A stretch of 44,640 nt of DNA, from assembly GCA_015488215.1 (NCBI GenBank), contig WFOE01000224.1, positions 1 to 44,640 of the forward strand. Direction: 5' to 3'. Every line of letters starts with the position of its first letter. Position 1 is the first letter of the stretch. Positions 34,143-42,070 of the stretch are shown piece after piece. A model generated the notes under the pieces. It saw only the letters and a list, made by a program, of their open reading frames with translations, searched no databases and was not told the origin of the DNA. Source of the stretch: Planctomycetales bacterium. GTDB lineage: Bacteria; Planctomycetota; Planctomycetia; Pirellulales; S012-138. The position numbers and the translations under genes are program-made.

Positions 34143-36110
34143 CTAGCGATTGACTCCCCGCAGCAGGGTTCCGCCGAGGACTACCGGTTGCAGCTCGCGA
34201 CGGCCATTGGGGGCCTGAAGCACGCGGAGCCCCATCACCACTCCGAGTACCAGCAGGTGATCGTTAGGCTGGGGGACTTTGTCCGTGAGCACGAGGAGCA
34301 CAGCTCGGGTCCCCTGCACCCGGCACGTCAGTTCGTGAATCGAGCCGACGGGTCGTACGCGGAGCACCTGCACGAAGCAGAAAAACCCTTCGCGTTTGCC
34401 ACCGAAGCGGACGGTCTGGTTAAGGGCCTGTCGGCAAATCCGATCGCGCTGGTTCAGGGGCCACCGGCGTTGGGAGAGTTTCTGCTGGATTTGCTGAACT
34501 CCCTCCTGGAACTTCCTTCGGGTTTGCTCGTCCAGGTCCTTGTCCCGCGACAGAGCATGCAAGGCGGTGGCCAGCATGGCAATGTTCTGCAACACTTCGT
34601 ACTGGTCCGGCGAGGACGGACTCCAGCCGAAGGAATCGGCCGCTTGGATTAGTTCCTGCATGGCCCCCAGGAAGAGTTGGGCAAAGCGGAACAGTTCTTC
34701 CCGCGTCTTGTCCCGGCGGTATTTTTTCAAGGGTTCCACCTGAGCCAGGCGTTTCTGCTGGATCATCGCCCGCAGAAACTTCACGTGGATGGCAAAGCCG
34801 CCCTTGATTCGCCGGTCGATCCAACTGTTGACCCCGATCACTTGCCCCTGGCTGTTGAACAGCGGACCGCCGCTGTTTCCCGGCTCGATGTCCGCATCGT
34901 GCAGGATCCAGCGGTGGTTGGGCAGACTACTTCCCGAAGGATATTCTGCTTGGAGCGATTTGCGTATTTCCTCCGGCAGCCGGTCCGTGTTGGTCACGCT
35001 GTTGACGATGCCGCGGGTGACGCGGAACTCGTACCCGTGAGGGTGGCCGATGGCGAACACAGGACTTCCCACTTTGGGGTCCTGATCGCTGAACAGCGTG
35101 ACCACTTTCATCTGGTTGGGGAGGCGTTCCAGTTGGAGCACAGCCAGATCCGCCTCGGGCCACAGGGCCACGTAGCCTTTGATCGGATAGCGATTTCCGT
35201 CAGGGAAGATCGCCTCGGCCCGTATCGCCTCGGCCACCACGTGGTAGTTGGTGGCAATCCACCCCTGCCGGTCGATGATAAAACCGGACCCGAAGCCGAG
35301 CATGTTCCCCTGTTCATCGAACACTTCGATCTTGACCACGCTGGGTTTGACGTGTTCGATCACGTCGGCCAGCGTGGCGTTGGGCGGCAGCGTCGTTTGC
35401 TCCCCGCCGCCGAGACCGGAAGTATTGGTCGAAGTGCCAGGGGATGCCGGATTGGGGGCGTTTGTCGGCGTTACCGAGGAATTCGGCCCCGCACTGGTCG
35501 ACGGAGTATTCCGGCCCTTGGAGGAGCTCGGGCGGGAAGGGACGCCCTTGGGCGTTTGGTTTCCAGTCGTGGTGACGACGGGCCGGTCGTCTCGGCCAGA
35601 AGAGTTCACCAGCGATATGGCGATAATGCCCACCAGCACCATCAATCCGGCCAACACGCCTCCGCCCACGGCCAGCCATACCCACACGGGCGTACCTTCC
35701 GAAGCTCGTTGCGGGGCTGGTCCGCCGTAGGCCGGTGCGGCCGGATAGCCCATCGCGCCTCCGGCCGGTGCCGGGGCAGGTCCCATGCCGGTTGCCGCCG
35801 GCCCCACGTTGGGCATCCCTGGCGAGGCCACCGGTCCCATGGCCGGTCCTAGGGCTGGTCCGACTGCCGGGCCGAGCCCCTGGTTGGGGTCAGGCATTGT
35901 GGGCCCAAGCTGCTGTTCTAGATTGTCCAACGCCCCATAGAGCCCAGAAGATGCTGGAGCCGAACTCGACCTGACCGGTGCGGTGTCCGAGGTTTGGGTG
36001 GGTACTTGGATCACTTCCCCACACTTAGGACACTTTCCTTTGCGGCCGGCCAGATGGTCTTTAGCGTGAAAGACGCTCCGACAGTGACGACACGCAACGC
36101 GAATCGGCAT
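34143..36110 (-). CDS. Membrane-anchored trypsin-like (S1C) serine protease with zinc ribbon
   Basis: The product is 655 residues. The N-terminus has a zinc ribbon CRHC...CPKC (Cys7, Cys10, Cys27, Cys30). A Gly/Pro/Met-rich spacer with GPAxGPALGPAMGP repeats, one TM segment (about 144-167) and a Ser/Thr/Pro linker follow. The chymotrypsin-fold domain has His290 (NYHVV), Asp321 (EADLAVL) and Ser413 (EPGNSGGPL), an intact HtrA-type triad. No PDZ follows; instead a helical region (about 455-570) and a C-terminal beta-like part (LTCRVQGTRAVLLVLTDKVPQ, LLVLGVVMG) end the protein. The topology implies a cytoplasmic ribbon and an external protease, likely for envelope quality control. ATG 36110 is chosen; the ribbon fits the true N-terminus. 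Confidence 0.9.
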   Translation of the reverse strand: MPIRVACRHCRSVFHAKDHLAGRKGKCPKCGEVIQVPTQTSDTAPVRSSSAPASSGLYGALDNLEQQLGPTMPDPNQGLGPAVGPALGPAMGPVASPGMPNVGPAATGMGPAPAPAGGAMGYPAAPAYGGPAPQRASEGTPVWVWLAVGGGVLAGLMVLVGIIAISLVNSSGRDDRPVVTTTGNQTPKGVPSRPSSSKGRNTPSTSAGPNSSVTPTNAPNPASPGTSTNTSGLGGGEQTTLPPNATLADVIEHVKPSVVKIEVFDEQGNMLGFGSGFIIDRQGWIATNYHVVAEAIRAEAIFPDGNRYPIKGYVALWPEADLAVLQLERLPNQMKVVTLFSDQDPKVGSPVFAIGHPHGYEFRVTRGIVNSVTNTDRLPEEIRKSLQAEYPSGSSLPNHRWILHDADIEPGNSGGPLFNSQGQVIGVNSWIDRRIKGGFAIHVKFLRAMIQQKRLAQVEPLKKYRRDKTREELFRFAQLFLGAMQELIQAADSFGWSPSSPDQYEVLQNIAMLATALHALSRDKDLDEQTRRKFQEGVQQIQQKLSQRRWPLNQRDRICRQALNQTVRFGGKREGFFCFVQVLRVRPVGSIHELTCRVQGTRAVLLVLTDKVPQPNDHLLVLGVVMGLRVLQAPNGRRELQPVVLGGTLLRGVNR

Positions 36111-36664
36111 GGCAACGCCCCTGCTTGCAGAACGTGACTGCCGCGTGCGGGCAGCGTAACCCCTCTCCTCCAGTGACGAGAGCCGACAACTTCAAGCGAT
36201 ATGATATCTTCGGGCAGCAACTGGCGTTTTTCGGAAGTTTGACTCGGCCGATTTATTGGGCCATCGTAATCAAGCAGACCGGGCTAGCGCTGGAGTTTCG
36301 AACATTACTCGCATTGTAGAAACTGCCGCCGCCTGCTGCAACCAAAACTGCCGTAAGTCCCGGAGCAGATTACTTTACTCGCTCCGTGGATCGGGGTGTT
36401 CAACTCATGGCGGTTCCACAGGGAACAAAGGGCCCTCTTCGGGATTGTCTTTCGTATGAGGGCCAAGTCTGTGCAGACGGGAACACAATTGACCCTGGGA
36501 GAAAATGCCGAAGAATTGTAGTAGTTGCCGCCCGTGCAACCTAGGATGGTAAAGAGGAATCCACTTCTGGGGTTTTCGAGGATCGTGCCGATACCTCTTG
36601 GCGCCCCTTTCGAAGCCGGGCCGCACCCCAATGAAGCTTTCGCACACCGAAGGATAGCGCGTCG
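36111..36664. other. Divergent intergenic region, protease / ftsH
   Basis: This 554-bp stretch is less GC-rich than its surroundings and separates divergent genes. I see no coding frame with family resemblance and no copy of the dispersed repeat. TTTGAC (36238-36243) and TTGACC (36489-36494) are possible -35 boxes on the plus strand, but neither has a convincing -10 at 16-18 bp. A leader-encoded RNA cannot be excluded. Confidence 0.45.
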
Positions 36665-38734
36665 ATGGAGCCTCGCCCGGACAATTCCAAACGGTCTCCC
36701 TCGGATCCTTCCAAACGAGCCCCGCGTTCCCAGGGGGGAAACGCCCTGCTGTACATCATTCTGCTGGCCGTGGGCACGCTGTTGTTGATCAGCTACCTGA
36801 TCAATCAAAGCGGGGTGGAAATCCCTTATCTGAAGCTGGTCGAGCTGATCGAAAAAGGTAAAGGGAGCAACGAGGCGGTCAAAGTCACTCTGCCCGACGG
36901 ACGTGTGGCCCATTACTCCAATCTGCGTTCGTTGCGGGTAAGCAACACGGAAGTAACCGGCAAGGTGACGCTGAGCATCAGCCACCCGAACAACCCCGAC
37001 GCCTCCAGCCCCCCCCGGGAAGTCTCGTTCCGCTCCCCGCGCAGCGGCTTCGAGTACGACAACAACTTCCTGTTGAACCTGCTGCGCGAAAAAGGCTTCG
37101 ACGACGTAGCGGCCAGCAGCCCGCCCAGCGGATGGCGCTATTACATGCCCATGCTGGTGATGAGCGGCCTGTTGGTGTTTTTGTTCTTTCTGATGCTGCG
37201 GCGGATTGGCGGAGCCGGTTCCCCGATGGCCTTCGGTCGCAGTCGCGGCAAGTTGTACTTCCAGGAAGACATCGGCGTTACCTTCGACGACGTGGCCGGC
37301 ATCGACGAAGCCGTGGAGGAGCTGCGCGAAGTGGTCGAGTTCCTCCGCCAGCCGGAAAAGTACCAGGCCCTGGGTGGCCGCATTCCCAAGGGCGTGCTGC
37401 TGGTGGGGCCGCCGGGCACGGGCAAGACGCTGCTGGCCAAGGCCATCGCCGGCGAAGCGGGGGTGCCGTTCTTCAGCCTTTCCGGTTCGGACTTCGTGGA
37501 GATGTTCGTCGGCGTGGGAGCGGCCCGCGTGCGCGACATGTTCCAACAGGCCGAAGGAAAAGCCCCCTGCATCATCTTCATCGACGAGCTGGACGCCCTG
37601 GGCAAAACCCGCGGCACCAGCATCGTGGGCGGGCACGACGAACGGGAACAGACGCTCAACGCCCTGCTGGTGGAGATGGACGGCTTCGACTCCAACGCCG
37701 GAATCATCGTGCTGGGAGCCACCAACCGGCCCGAGACGCTCGACCCGGCCTTGCTGCGGCCCGGCCGCTTCGACCGGCACGTGCTGGTCGACCGGCCCGA
37801 CATCCAGGGCCGCGAGGCAATCCTCCGCGTCCACGTGCGGAAAGTCAAACTGGCCGACGACGTGGACATCAAGCAGATTGCGGCCATGACGCCCGGGTTC
37901 GTCGGCGCGGACCTGGCCAACCTGGTCAACGAAGCGGCTCTGCTGGCCGCCCGGGCGGGCAAAGAAGCCGTTGGCATGGAGGAGTTCAACGAAGGGGTCG
38001 AACGGGTGGTGGCCGGGCTGGAGAAAAAGAAACGCGTGCTCAGCCAGGAACTGAAATACCGCGTGGCCGTTCACGAAAGCGGCCACGCCCTGGTGGCCTA
38101 CGTGTTGCCCAACACCGACCCGGTGCACAAGGTGTCCATCATCCCCCGCGGATTGGCCGCCTTGGGCTACACGATGCAGCGGCCTGAGGAAGACCAGTAC
38201 CTGCTCACGCAATCGGAACTGGAAGCCCGCATCCAGGTGCTGCTGGCCGGCACGTTGGCCGAAGAGCTGATTCTGGAGGACATCTCTACCGGGGACCAGG
38301 ACGACCTGAAACGGGCGACCGCTCTGGCCCGCAGCATGGTGGTCGAATACGGCATGAGCCGCCTGGGCCGCATCCATCTGGACAACGGCCAGCGGAGCAC
38401 CTTCCTGGGCAAGGAGGACCTGCTGGTCGGACGCAGCGTAAGCGAACAGACGATGCGGGAAATCGACCAGGAGGTGCAGCGGATTCTGAACGAATCGCTG
38501 GAGAAGGTGCGGCATATTCTCAGTACGCGCCGCCAGGCGCTGGAAGCCGTGGCCGCCCGGCTGATGGAAAAAGAAACCATCACCGGCGAGGAGCTGCGCG
38601 AGGTGATCGAAGCCAACCTCTCCAGCCCGCTCATCGTCCCGGGTACCGAGGAGCCCCTTGCTCGCAAGTCCGCCAACAAACCGGGGGCGGAACAGGATTC
38701 GTCCGGAGCCGAGCCCGCCGCGGGCACTTCGTAG
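36665..38734 (+). CDS. ftsH: ATP-dependent zinc metalloprotease FtsH
   Basis: The product is 689 residues. TM1 is at about 26-46 and TM2 at about 160-178, enclosing a periplasmic domain. The AAA+ module has Walker A GPPGTGKT (248-255), Walker B IIFIDE (303-308), the pore motif [10 protein letters not shown], and SRH arginines in RPGRFDR. The peptidase has HESGH (470-474; the middle residue is usually Ala) and a third zinc ligand, probably Asp547 in [10 protein letters not shown]. FtsH extracts and degrades membrane and short-lived cytoplasmic proteins as a hexamer. ATG 36665 has AAGGA 10 nt upstream. Confidence 0.97.
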   Translation: MEPRPDNSKRSPSDPSKRAPRSQGGNALLYIILLAVGTLLLISYLINQSGVEIPYLKLVELIEKGKGSNEAVKVTLPDGRVAHYSNLRSLRVSNTEVTGKVTLSISHPNNPDASSPPREVSFRSPRSGFEYDNNFLLNLLREKGFDDVAASSPPSGWRYYMPMLVMSGLLVFLFFLMLRRIGGAGSPMAFGRSRGKLYFQEDIGVTFDDVAGIDEAVEELREVVEFLRQPEKYQALGGRIPKGVLLVGPPGTGKTLLAKAIAGEAGVPFFSLSGSDFVEMFVGVGAARVRDMFQQAEGKAPCIIFIDELDALGKTRGTSIVGGHDEREQTLNALLVEMDGFDSNAGIIVLGATNRPETLDPALLRPGRFDRHVLVDRPDIQGREAILRVHVRKVKLADDVDIKQIAAMTPGFVGADLANLVNEAALLAARAGKEAVGMEEFNEGVERVVAGLEKKKRVLSQELKYRVAVHESGHALVAYVLPNTDPVHKVSIIPRGLAALGYTMQRPEEDQYLLTQSELEARIQVLLAGTLAEELILEDISTGDQDDLKRATALARSMVVEYGMSRLGRIHLDNGQRSTFLGKEDLLVGRSVSEQTMREIDQEVQRILNESLEKVRHILSTRRQALEAVAARLMEKETITGEELREVIEANLSSPLIVPGTEEPLARKSANKPGAEQDSSGAEPAAGTS

Positions 38735-38867
38735 GGGCCCGTTCGCACGTGGGGTAGCGGTCCGGCCCGCGGGGTTCTTGTCCGCTCGGTGGGGCTATGG
38801 CACCATCGAAGCATCTTCGGCTGCAACGGTGCGCCGAAAGTGTGCTTTCACGAAGGATGTACCGCCC

Positions 38868-40238
38868 ATGTTACGAATAGCGACCTTCTGCTCTGTGTTG
38901 CTGGCAAGTCTGCTGCCAGCCCTTGCGGCCCCCCGGGGCGAGAACCGCCCGCCCAACATCCTGCTGCTGGTGACCGACGACCAGCGTTGGGACGCCCTGG
39001 GAGCAGCGGGCAATCCGATTATCCGCACCCCGCACCTGGATGGTCTGGCCGCCCGCGGGGTATTGTTTACCCATTGCTTTTGCACCACGTCCATCTGTGC
39101 CACCAGCCGGGCCAGTTTGCTTTCGGGCCAATGGGCCCGGCGGCATGGAATCCACGATTTTGCCACTTCGTTTACTCCCCAGCAGTGGCGGCAGACTTTT
39201 CCGGCCGTGCTTCGTCGCCACGGCTATCGGGTCGGTTTCGTGGGCAAATGGGGCGTGGGGCGCACGCTCCCCCGGGAACAATACGACTACTTTGCCGGAT
39301 TTGCCGGACAGGGGCGCTATTTCGACCCCCGCCGCAAACAGCACATGACCGACCATCTGGCCGACCAGGCGGTGAAGTTCCTGGAAAGCTGCACCGCCGA
39401 GCAGCCGTTCTGCTTGCAGGTGAGCTTCAAGGCGGCCCATTGCCAGGACGGCCAGCCGTGGCGGTTGCAGTTCCAGCCGGCCCGGCGTTACGCCTCGCTG
39501 TACCGCGATGTGACCATTCCCCCGGTGCCCGCGGCCCGGGAGGAGTTCTTCCGCCGCCTGCCCCCGTTTCTGCAAATCAGCGAAGCCCGCCGCCGCTGGA
39601 AAGTGCGGTTCGCCAACCCGGAAATGTACCAGTATTCGGTCAAGAACTACTACCGGCTGCTTACCGGGGTGGACGACGCCGTGGGCCGGATGCTGGCCGT
39701 GCTGCAACGCCGCGGGCTGGCCGACAACACGGTGGTCATCTTCACTTCGGACAACGGATTCTACCTGGGCGACTACGGTCTGGCGGGCAAGTGGTTCATG
39801 CATGAGCCTTCAATCCGCCTGCCGCTGGTGATTTACGACCCGCGGCTCCCTTCGGCTCTGGCCGGGCGGCGGCTGGACCCGATGGTGCTGACCGTGGACC
39901 TGGCTCCGACAATCCTCCACCTGGCCGGCGTGCCGATTCCTTCGGCCATGCAGGGCAAGAGCCTGGTGCCGCTGTTGCAAGGCCGCTGTACCGCCTGGCG
40001 GCAGGACTTCTTCTACGAACACTTGTTCCGCCACCGGCGCATCCCGCAAAGCGAAGGCGTGCGGACGCGGCGCTGGAAGTACGTGAGGTATCTGCTGCCC
40101 GAGGGCCGCTACGAACAACTGTTCGACCTGGCCGGCGACCCGCTGGAAGTGAACGATCTGGCCCGCAATCCGCAGCATCAAAACCTGCTGCGGCTGCTGC
40201 GTCGCCGCTGCGACGAGCTGGCCCGGCAATTGCGCTGA
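38868..40238 (+). CDS. Secreted sulfatase with CATSR active-site motif
   Basis: The product is 456 residues. A signal peptide (about 1-21, ending LLPALAAP) is followed by the family-S1 sulfatase start PPNILLLVTDDQRWDALGAAG (metal ligands Asp37, Asp38). The formylglycine site is SICATSRASLLSG: Cys77 is the residue oxidised to formylglycine and Arg81 is conserved, with Thr in place of the usual Pro/Ala. FTSDNGFYLGDYGLAGKW gives further metal and active-site residues. It would hydrolyse sulfate esters, probably of polysaccharides, in the periplasm or outside. Maturation needs a formylglycine-generating enzyme or anSME, not in the window. ATG 38868 has AAGGA 10 nt upstream. It is not operonic with wecB. 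Confidence 0.93.
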   Translation: MLRIATFCSVLLASLLPALAAPRGENRPPNILLLVTDDQRWDALGAAGNPIIRTPHLDGLAARGVLFTHCFCTTSICATSRASLLSGQWARRHGIHDFATSFTPQQWRQTFPAVLRRHGYRVGFVGKWGVGRTLPREQYDYFAGFAGQGRYFDPRRKQHMTDHLADQAVKFLESCTAEQPFCLQVSFKAAHCQDGQPWRLQFQPARRYASLYRDVTIPPVPAAREEFFRRLPPFLQISEARRRWKVRFANPEMYQYSVKNYYRLLTGVDDAVGRMLAVLQRRGLADNTVVIFTSDNGFYLGDYGLAGKWFMHEPSIRLPLVIYDPRLPSALAGRRLDPMVLTVDLAPTILHLAGVPIPSAMQGKSLVPLLQGRCTAWRQDFFYEHLFRHRRIPQSEGVRTRRWKYVRYLLPEGRYEQLFDLAGDPLEVNDLARNPQHQNLLRLLRRRCDELARQLR

Positions 40239-40317
40239 GACGCCGAGCCGCTTCCTCGGCATTCGGCTGCCAGGACGTCTTTTGGCTGAGAGGGCCGCCA
40301 AACCGGAGCGACTTGCG

Positions 40318-40347
40318 TTGACCGCGACAGCTTCCCGCCCGTACACT
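40318..40347 (+). promoter_or_regulatory. Sigma70-like promoter of wecB
   Basis: -35 TTGACC (40318-40323), an 18-bp spacer and -10 TACACT (40342-40347) predict a start near 40354 and a 59-nt leader. The same -35 hexamer and 18-bp spacing occur at the SurA-like gene promoter. Confidence 0.55.
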
Positions 40348-40412
40348 GGGCACACTCGCTCGGCTTTACAGAAGCGGCTCTCACCAACCGGGCCAGGCGG
40401 AAAGGACCACGG

Positions 40413-41549
40413 ATGGCGCGTCTGGTATGTGTGCTGGGCACTCGGCCCGAGGCCGTCAAAATGGCCCCGGTGGTCCACGCGCTGCGCCGCCGCTCCTGGG
40501 CCGAAGTGCTGGTACTTTCCACCGGCCAGCATCGCCGCCTGTTAGATGAAGTACTCCCCTGGCTCCACCTGGTCCCGGACGCCGACCTGGCCCTGATGCA
40601 GCCCGGGGCCGGATTGGCCGAACAGTTGGGCCGCATGGTTCAAGAACTAGACCACCTGTTCCGGCTCTGGCAGCCCGATGCGGTTCTGGTCCAGGGCGAT
40701 ACCACCACCGCCTGGGCCGCGGCTCAAGCGAGCTTCTACCAGCAAATCGCCCTGGGACACATCGAAGCGGGTCTGCGCACCGGAACACTGGCCCAACCGT
40801 TTCCGGAGGAGTTCCACCGTCGGGCCGTGGCCCTGGTGGCCCGATGGCACTTCGCTCCCACGCCGCAGTCCCGCGCCAATCTGCTGGCCGAAGGCGTTCC
40901 GCCGCAGCGGATCTTCCTGACCGGAAACACGGTCATCGACGCACTGCAACGCTTCGTTCCGGACCAACTGCCCGATCTGCTCGGTCTGTCGCGGACAACC
41001 CCTCTGGTGCTGATTACGTTGCACCGCCGCGAACAATTGCAGCAGCGCGTGGTTCAGGTGGCCCAGGCCGCCCGGAAACTGCTGGCCCGATGCCCTCAGG
41101 CCGTGGTCGCCTGGGTTGAGCATCCGCACCCAGGGATTGCTGAGCGATTGAACGAGGCACTGCCGGCTCACCCGCGGCTGTTCCGTCTGCCGTCGCTTGA
41201 GTACCCGGTGTTCTTAGGTCTGCTGGCCCGCTGCCGGGTCGTCTGGACCGATTCCGGAGGCGTGCAGGAGGAAGCCGCGGCACTGCGGCGGCCCTGCCTG
41301 GTGCTACGCGACCGGACCGAACGCACCGAAGGGCTGCAAAGCGGTGCGGCGCAACTGGCCGGTTGCGATCCGGAAACGCTGCTGGCTCTAACAGACCCGC
41401 TGCTTGAAGCCCCTTTGCCCGGGCAAGCCGGCCGTGGGGTCCCCTGCCCCTACGGCGACGGCCGGGCCGCGGAGCGGATTGCCGACGTGCTGGAAGCGGA
41501 ACTGGTTACCGGAAGGCCCAAGCCGCTTCGGGAGGGCGTGGAGGCATGA
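40413..41549 (+). CDS. wecB: UDP-N-acetylglucosamine 2-epimerase (non-hydrolysing)
   Basis: The product is 378 residues, the usual length. Motifs seen are GTRPEA (9-14), VLVQGDTTTAWAAA, LGHIEAGLRTGTLAQPFPEEFHRR, LTGNTVIDAL, TLHRREQLQ (family HRREN), WTDSGGVQEEA and RTERTEG. It interconverts UDP-GlcNAc and UDP-ManNAc for surface-polysaccharide precursors in the cytoplasm. ATG 40413 has AAAGGA upstream. The last residues (KPLREGVEA) are written by the start of an octad repeat array, so the C-terminus may have been extended by the repeat. The family HEN/NR positions show small substitutions (EFHRR for ExNR), noted but probably tolerated. Confidence 0.93.
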   Translation: MARLVCVLGTRPEAVKMAPVVHALRRRSWAEVLVLSTGQHRRLLDEVLPWLHLVPDADLALMQPGAGLAEQLGRMVQELDHLFRLWQPDAVLVQGDTTTAWAAAQASFYQQIALGHIEAGLRTGTLAQPFPEEFHRRAVALVARWHFAPTPQSRANLLAEGVPPQRIFLTGNTVIDALQRFVPDQLPDLLGLSRTTPLVLITLHRREQLQQRVVQVAQAARKLLARCPQAVVAWVEHPHPGIAERLNEALPAHPRLFRLPSLEYPVFLGLLARCRVVWTDSGGVQEEAAALRRPCLVLRDRTERTEGLQSGAAQLAGCDPETLLALTDPLLEAPLPGQAGRGVPCPYGDGRAAERIADVLEAELVTGRPKPLREGVEA

Positions 41550-41905
41550 AGGCGTGAGGTCGTGAAGGAGACCACAAGCCCCATACGACAGTACGGGGAG
41601 CATGGTGGGTGCAGGTCTTGTGTCTGGCGCCTTGACCAAGGCGCTTCGGCACCGGAGTGGAATCGGCTTGCGCCCTGCGCTGTTGCGCAGGAAGCTTCCG
41701 CTCCGGGAAGTCTTGCGCCTTGGGTCTTGAGCGGGAGGCTGCTGCACGACCGCGGGAATCGGCTTGCGACTGGGGCTTCCGCTTCCGGAGGGCGTGGGGC
41801 TTGGAAGGGTGGGGGATGTGAGGAGCTTCTGCTCCAGTGCAGGAATCAGCGCTGATTCTTGCAGCCGGCGAGTGCCCGACTTTACTCCGGGGAGGAAGAG
41901 AATAA
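41528..41905 (-). repeat. Intergenic modular repeat, copy 8 (longest)
   Basis: On the plus strand it has octads GGAGGGCGT, GGAGGCAT, GAAGGCGT, GAGGTCGT (41531-41563), heptads GTCTTGT, GTCTGGC, GCCTTGA (41615-41635), GGAATC then GGCTTGC and GCCCTGC (41665-41678), GAAGC-TTCC-GCTCC (near 41691-41704), heptads GTCTTGC, GCCTTGG, GTCTTGA (41710-41730), GGAATCGGCTTGC, GGGGC-TTCC-GCTTCC, a second octad tract (41787-41815), GGAGC-TTCT-GCTCC (41822-41835) and a long stem GCAGGAATCAGC/GCTGATTCTTGC (41839-41862). It starts inside the wecB coding end. Confidence 0.75.
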
Positions 41906-42070
41906 CTGCGAGCATTTTACGGCTCCTGGCTTACACGGGCAAAAAGGCTACATTGAGTGGGGCTTCGGGCAGCAAGGTGCGGAACCGGCCGGAAAGGTGG
42001 CATGCTTCCGGACAAGGCTTGCCCGGGGCCGTTGCCGCCGGAAGCGGTTCTTTTCGGGAGGAACTTGCCG
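41550..42070. other. Intergenic region wecB to nicotinate PRT gene
   Basis: Most of this 521-bp stretch is repeat copy 8 (41528-41905). After the repeat TACATT (41949-41954) may be a -10 for the downstream gene, without a clear -35. Confidence 0.5.
42056..42063 (+). promoter_or_regulatory. Ribosome-binding site fixing a GTG start
   Basis: GGGAGGAA lies 7 nt before GTG 42071. The in-frame ATGs at 41957 and 42002 have nothing comparable and would add a segment without family similarity. Confidence 0.7.

Noticed and set aside
36111-36664. Small genes between the protease and ftsH
   Set aside because: Short frames exist on both strands but none has a ribosome-binding site, family similarity or codon pattern like the neighbours.
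36305-38515. A 736-codon frame antisense to ftsH
   Set aside because: FtsH motifs are intact on the other strand and the antisense product has no recognisable features.
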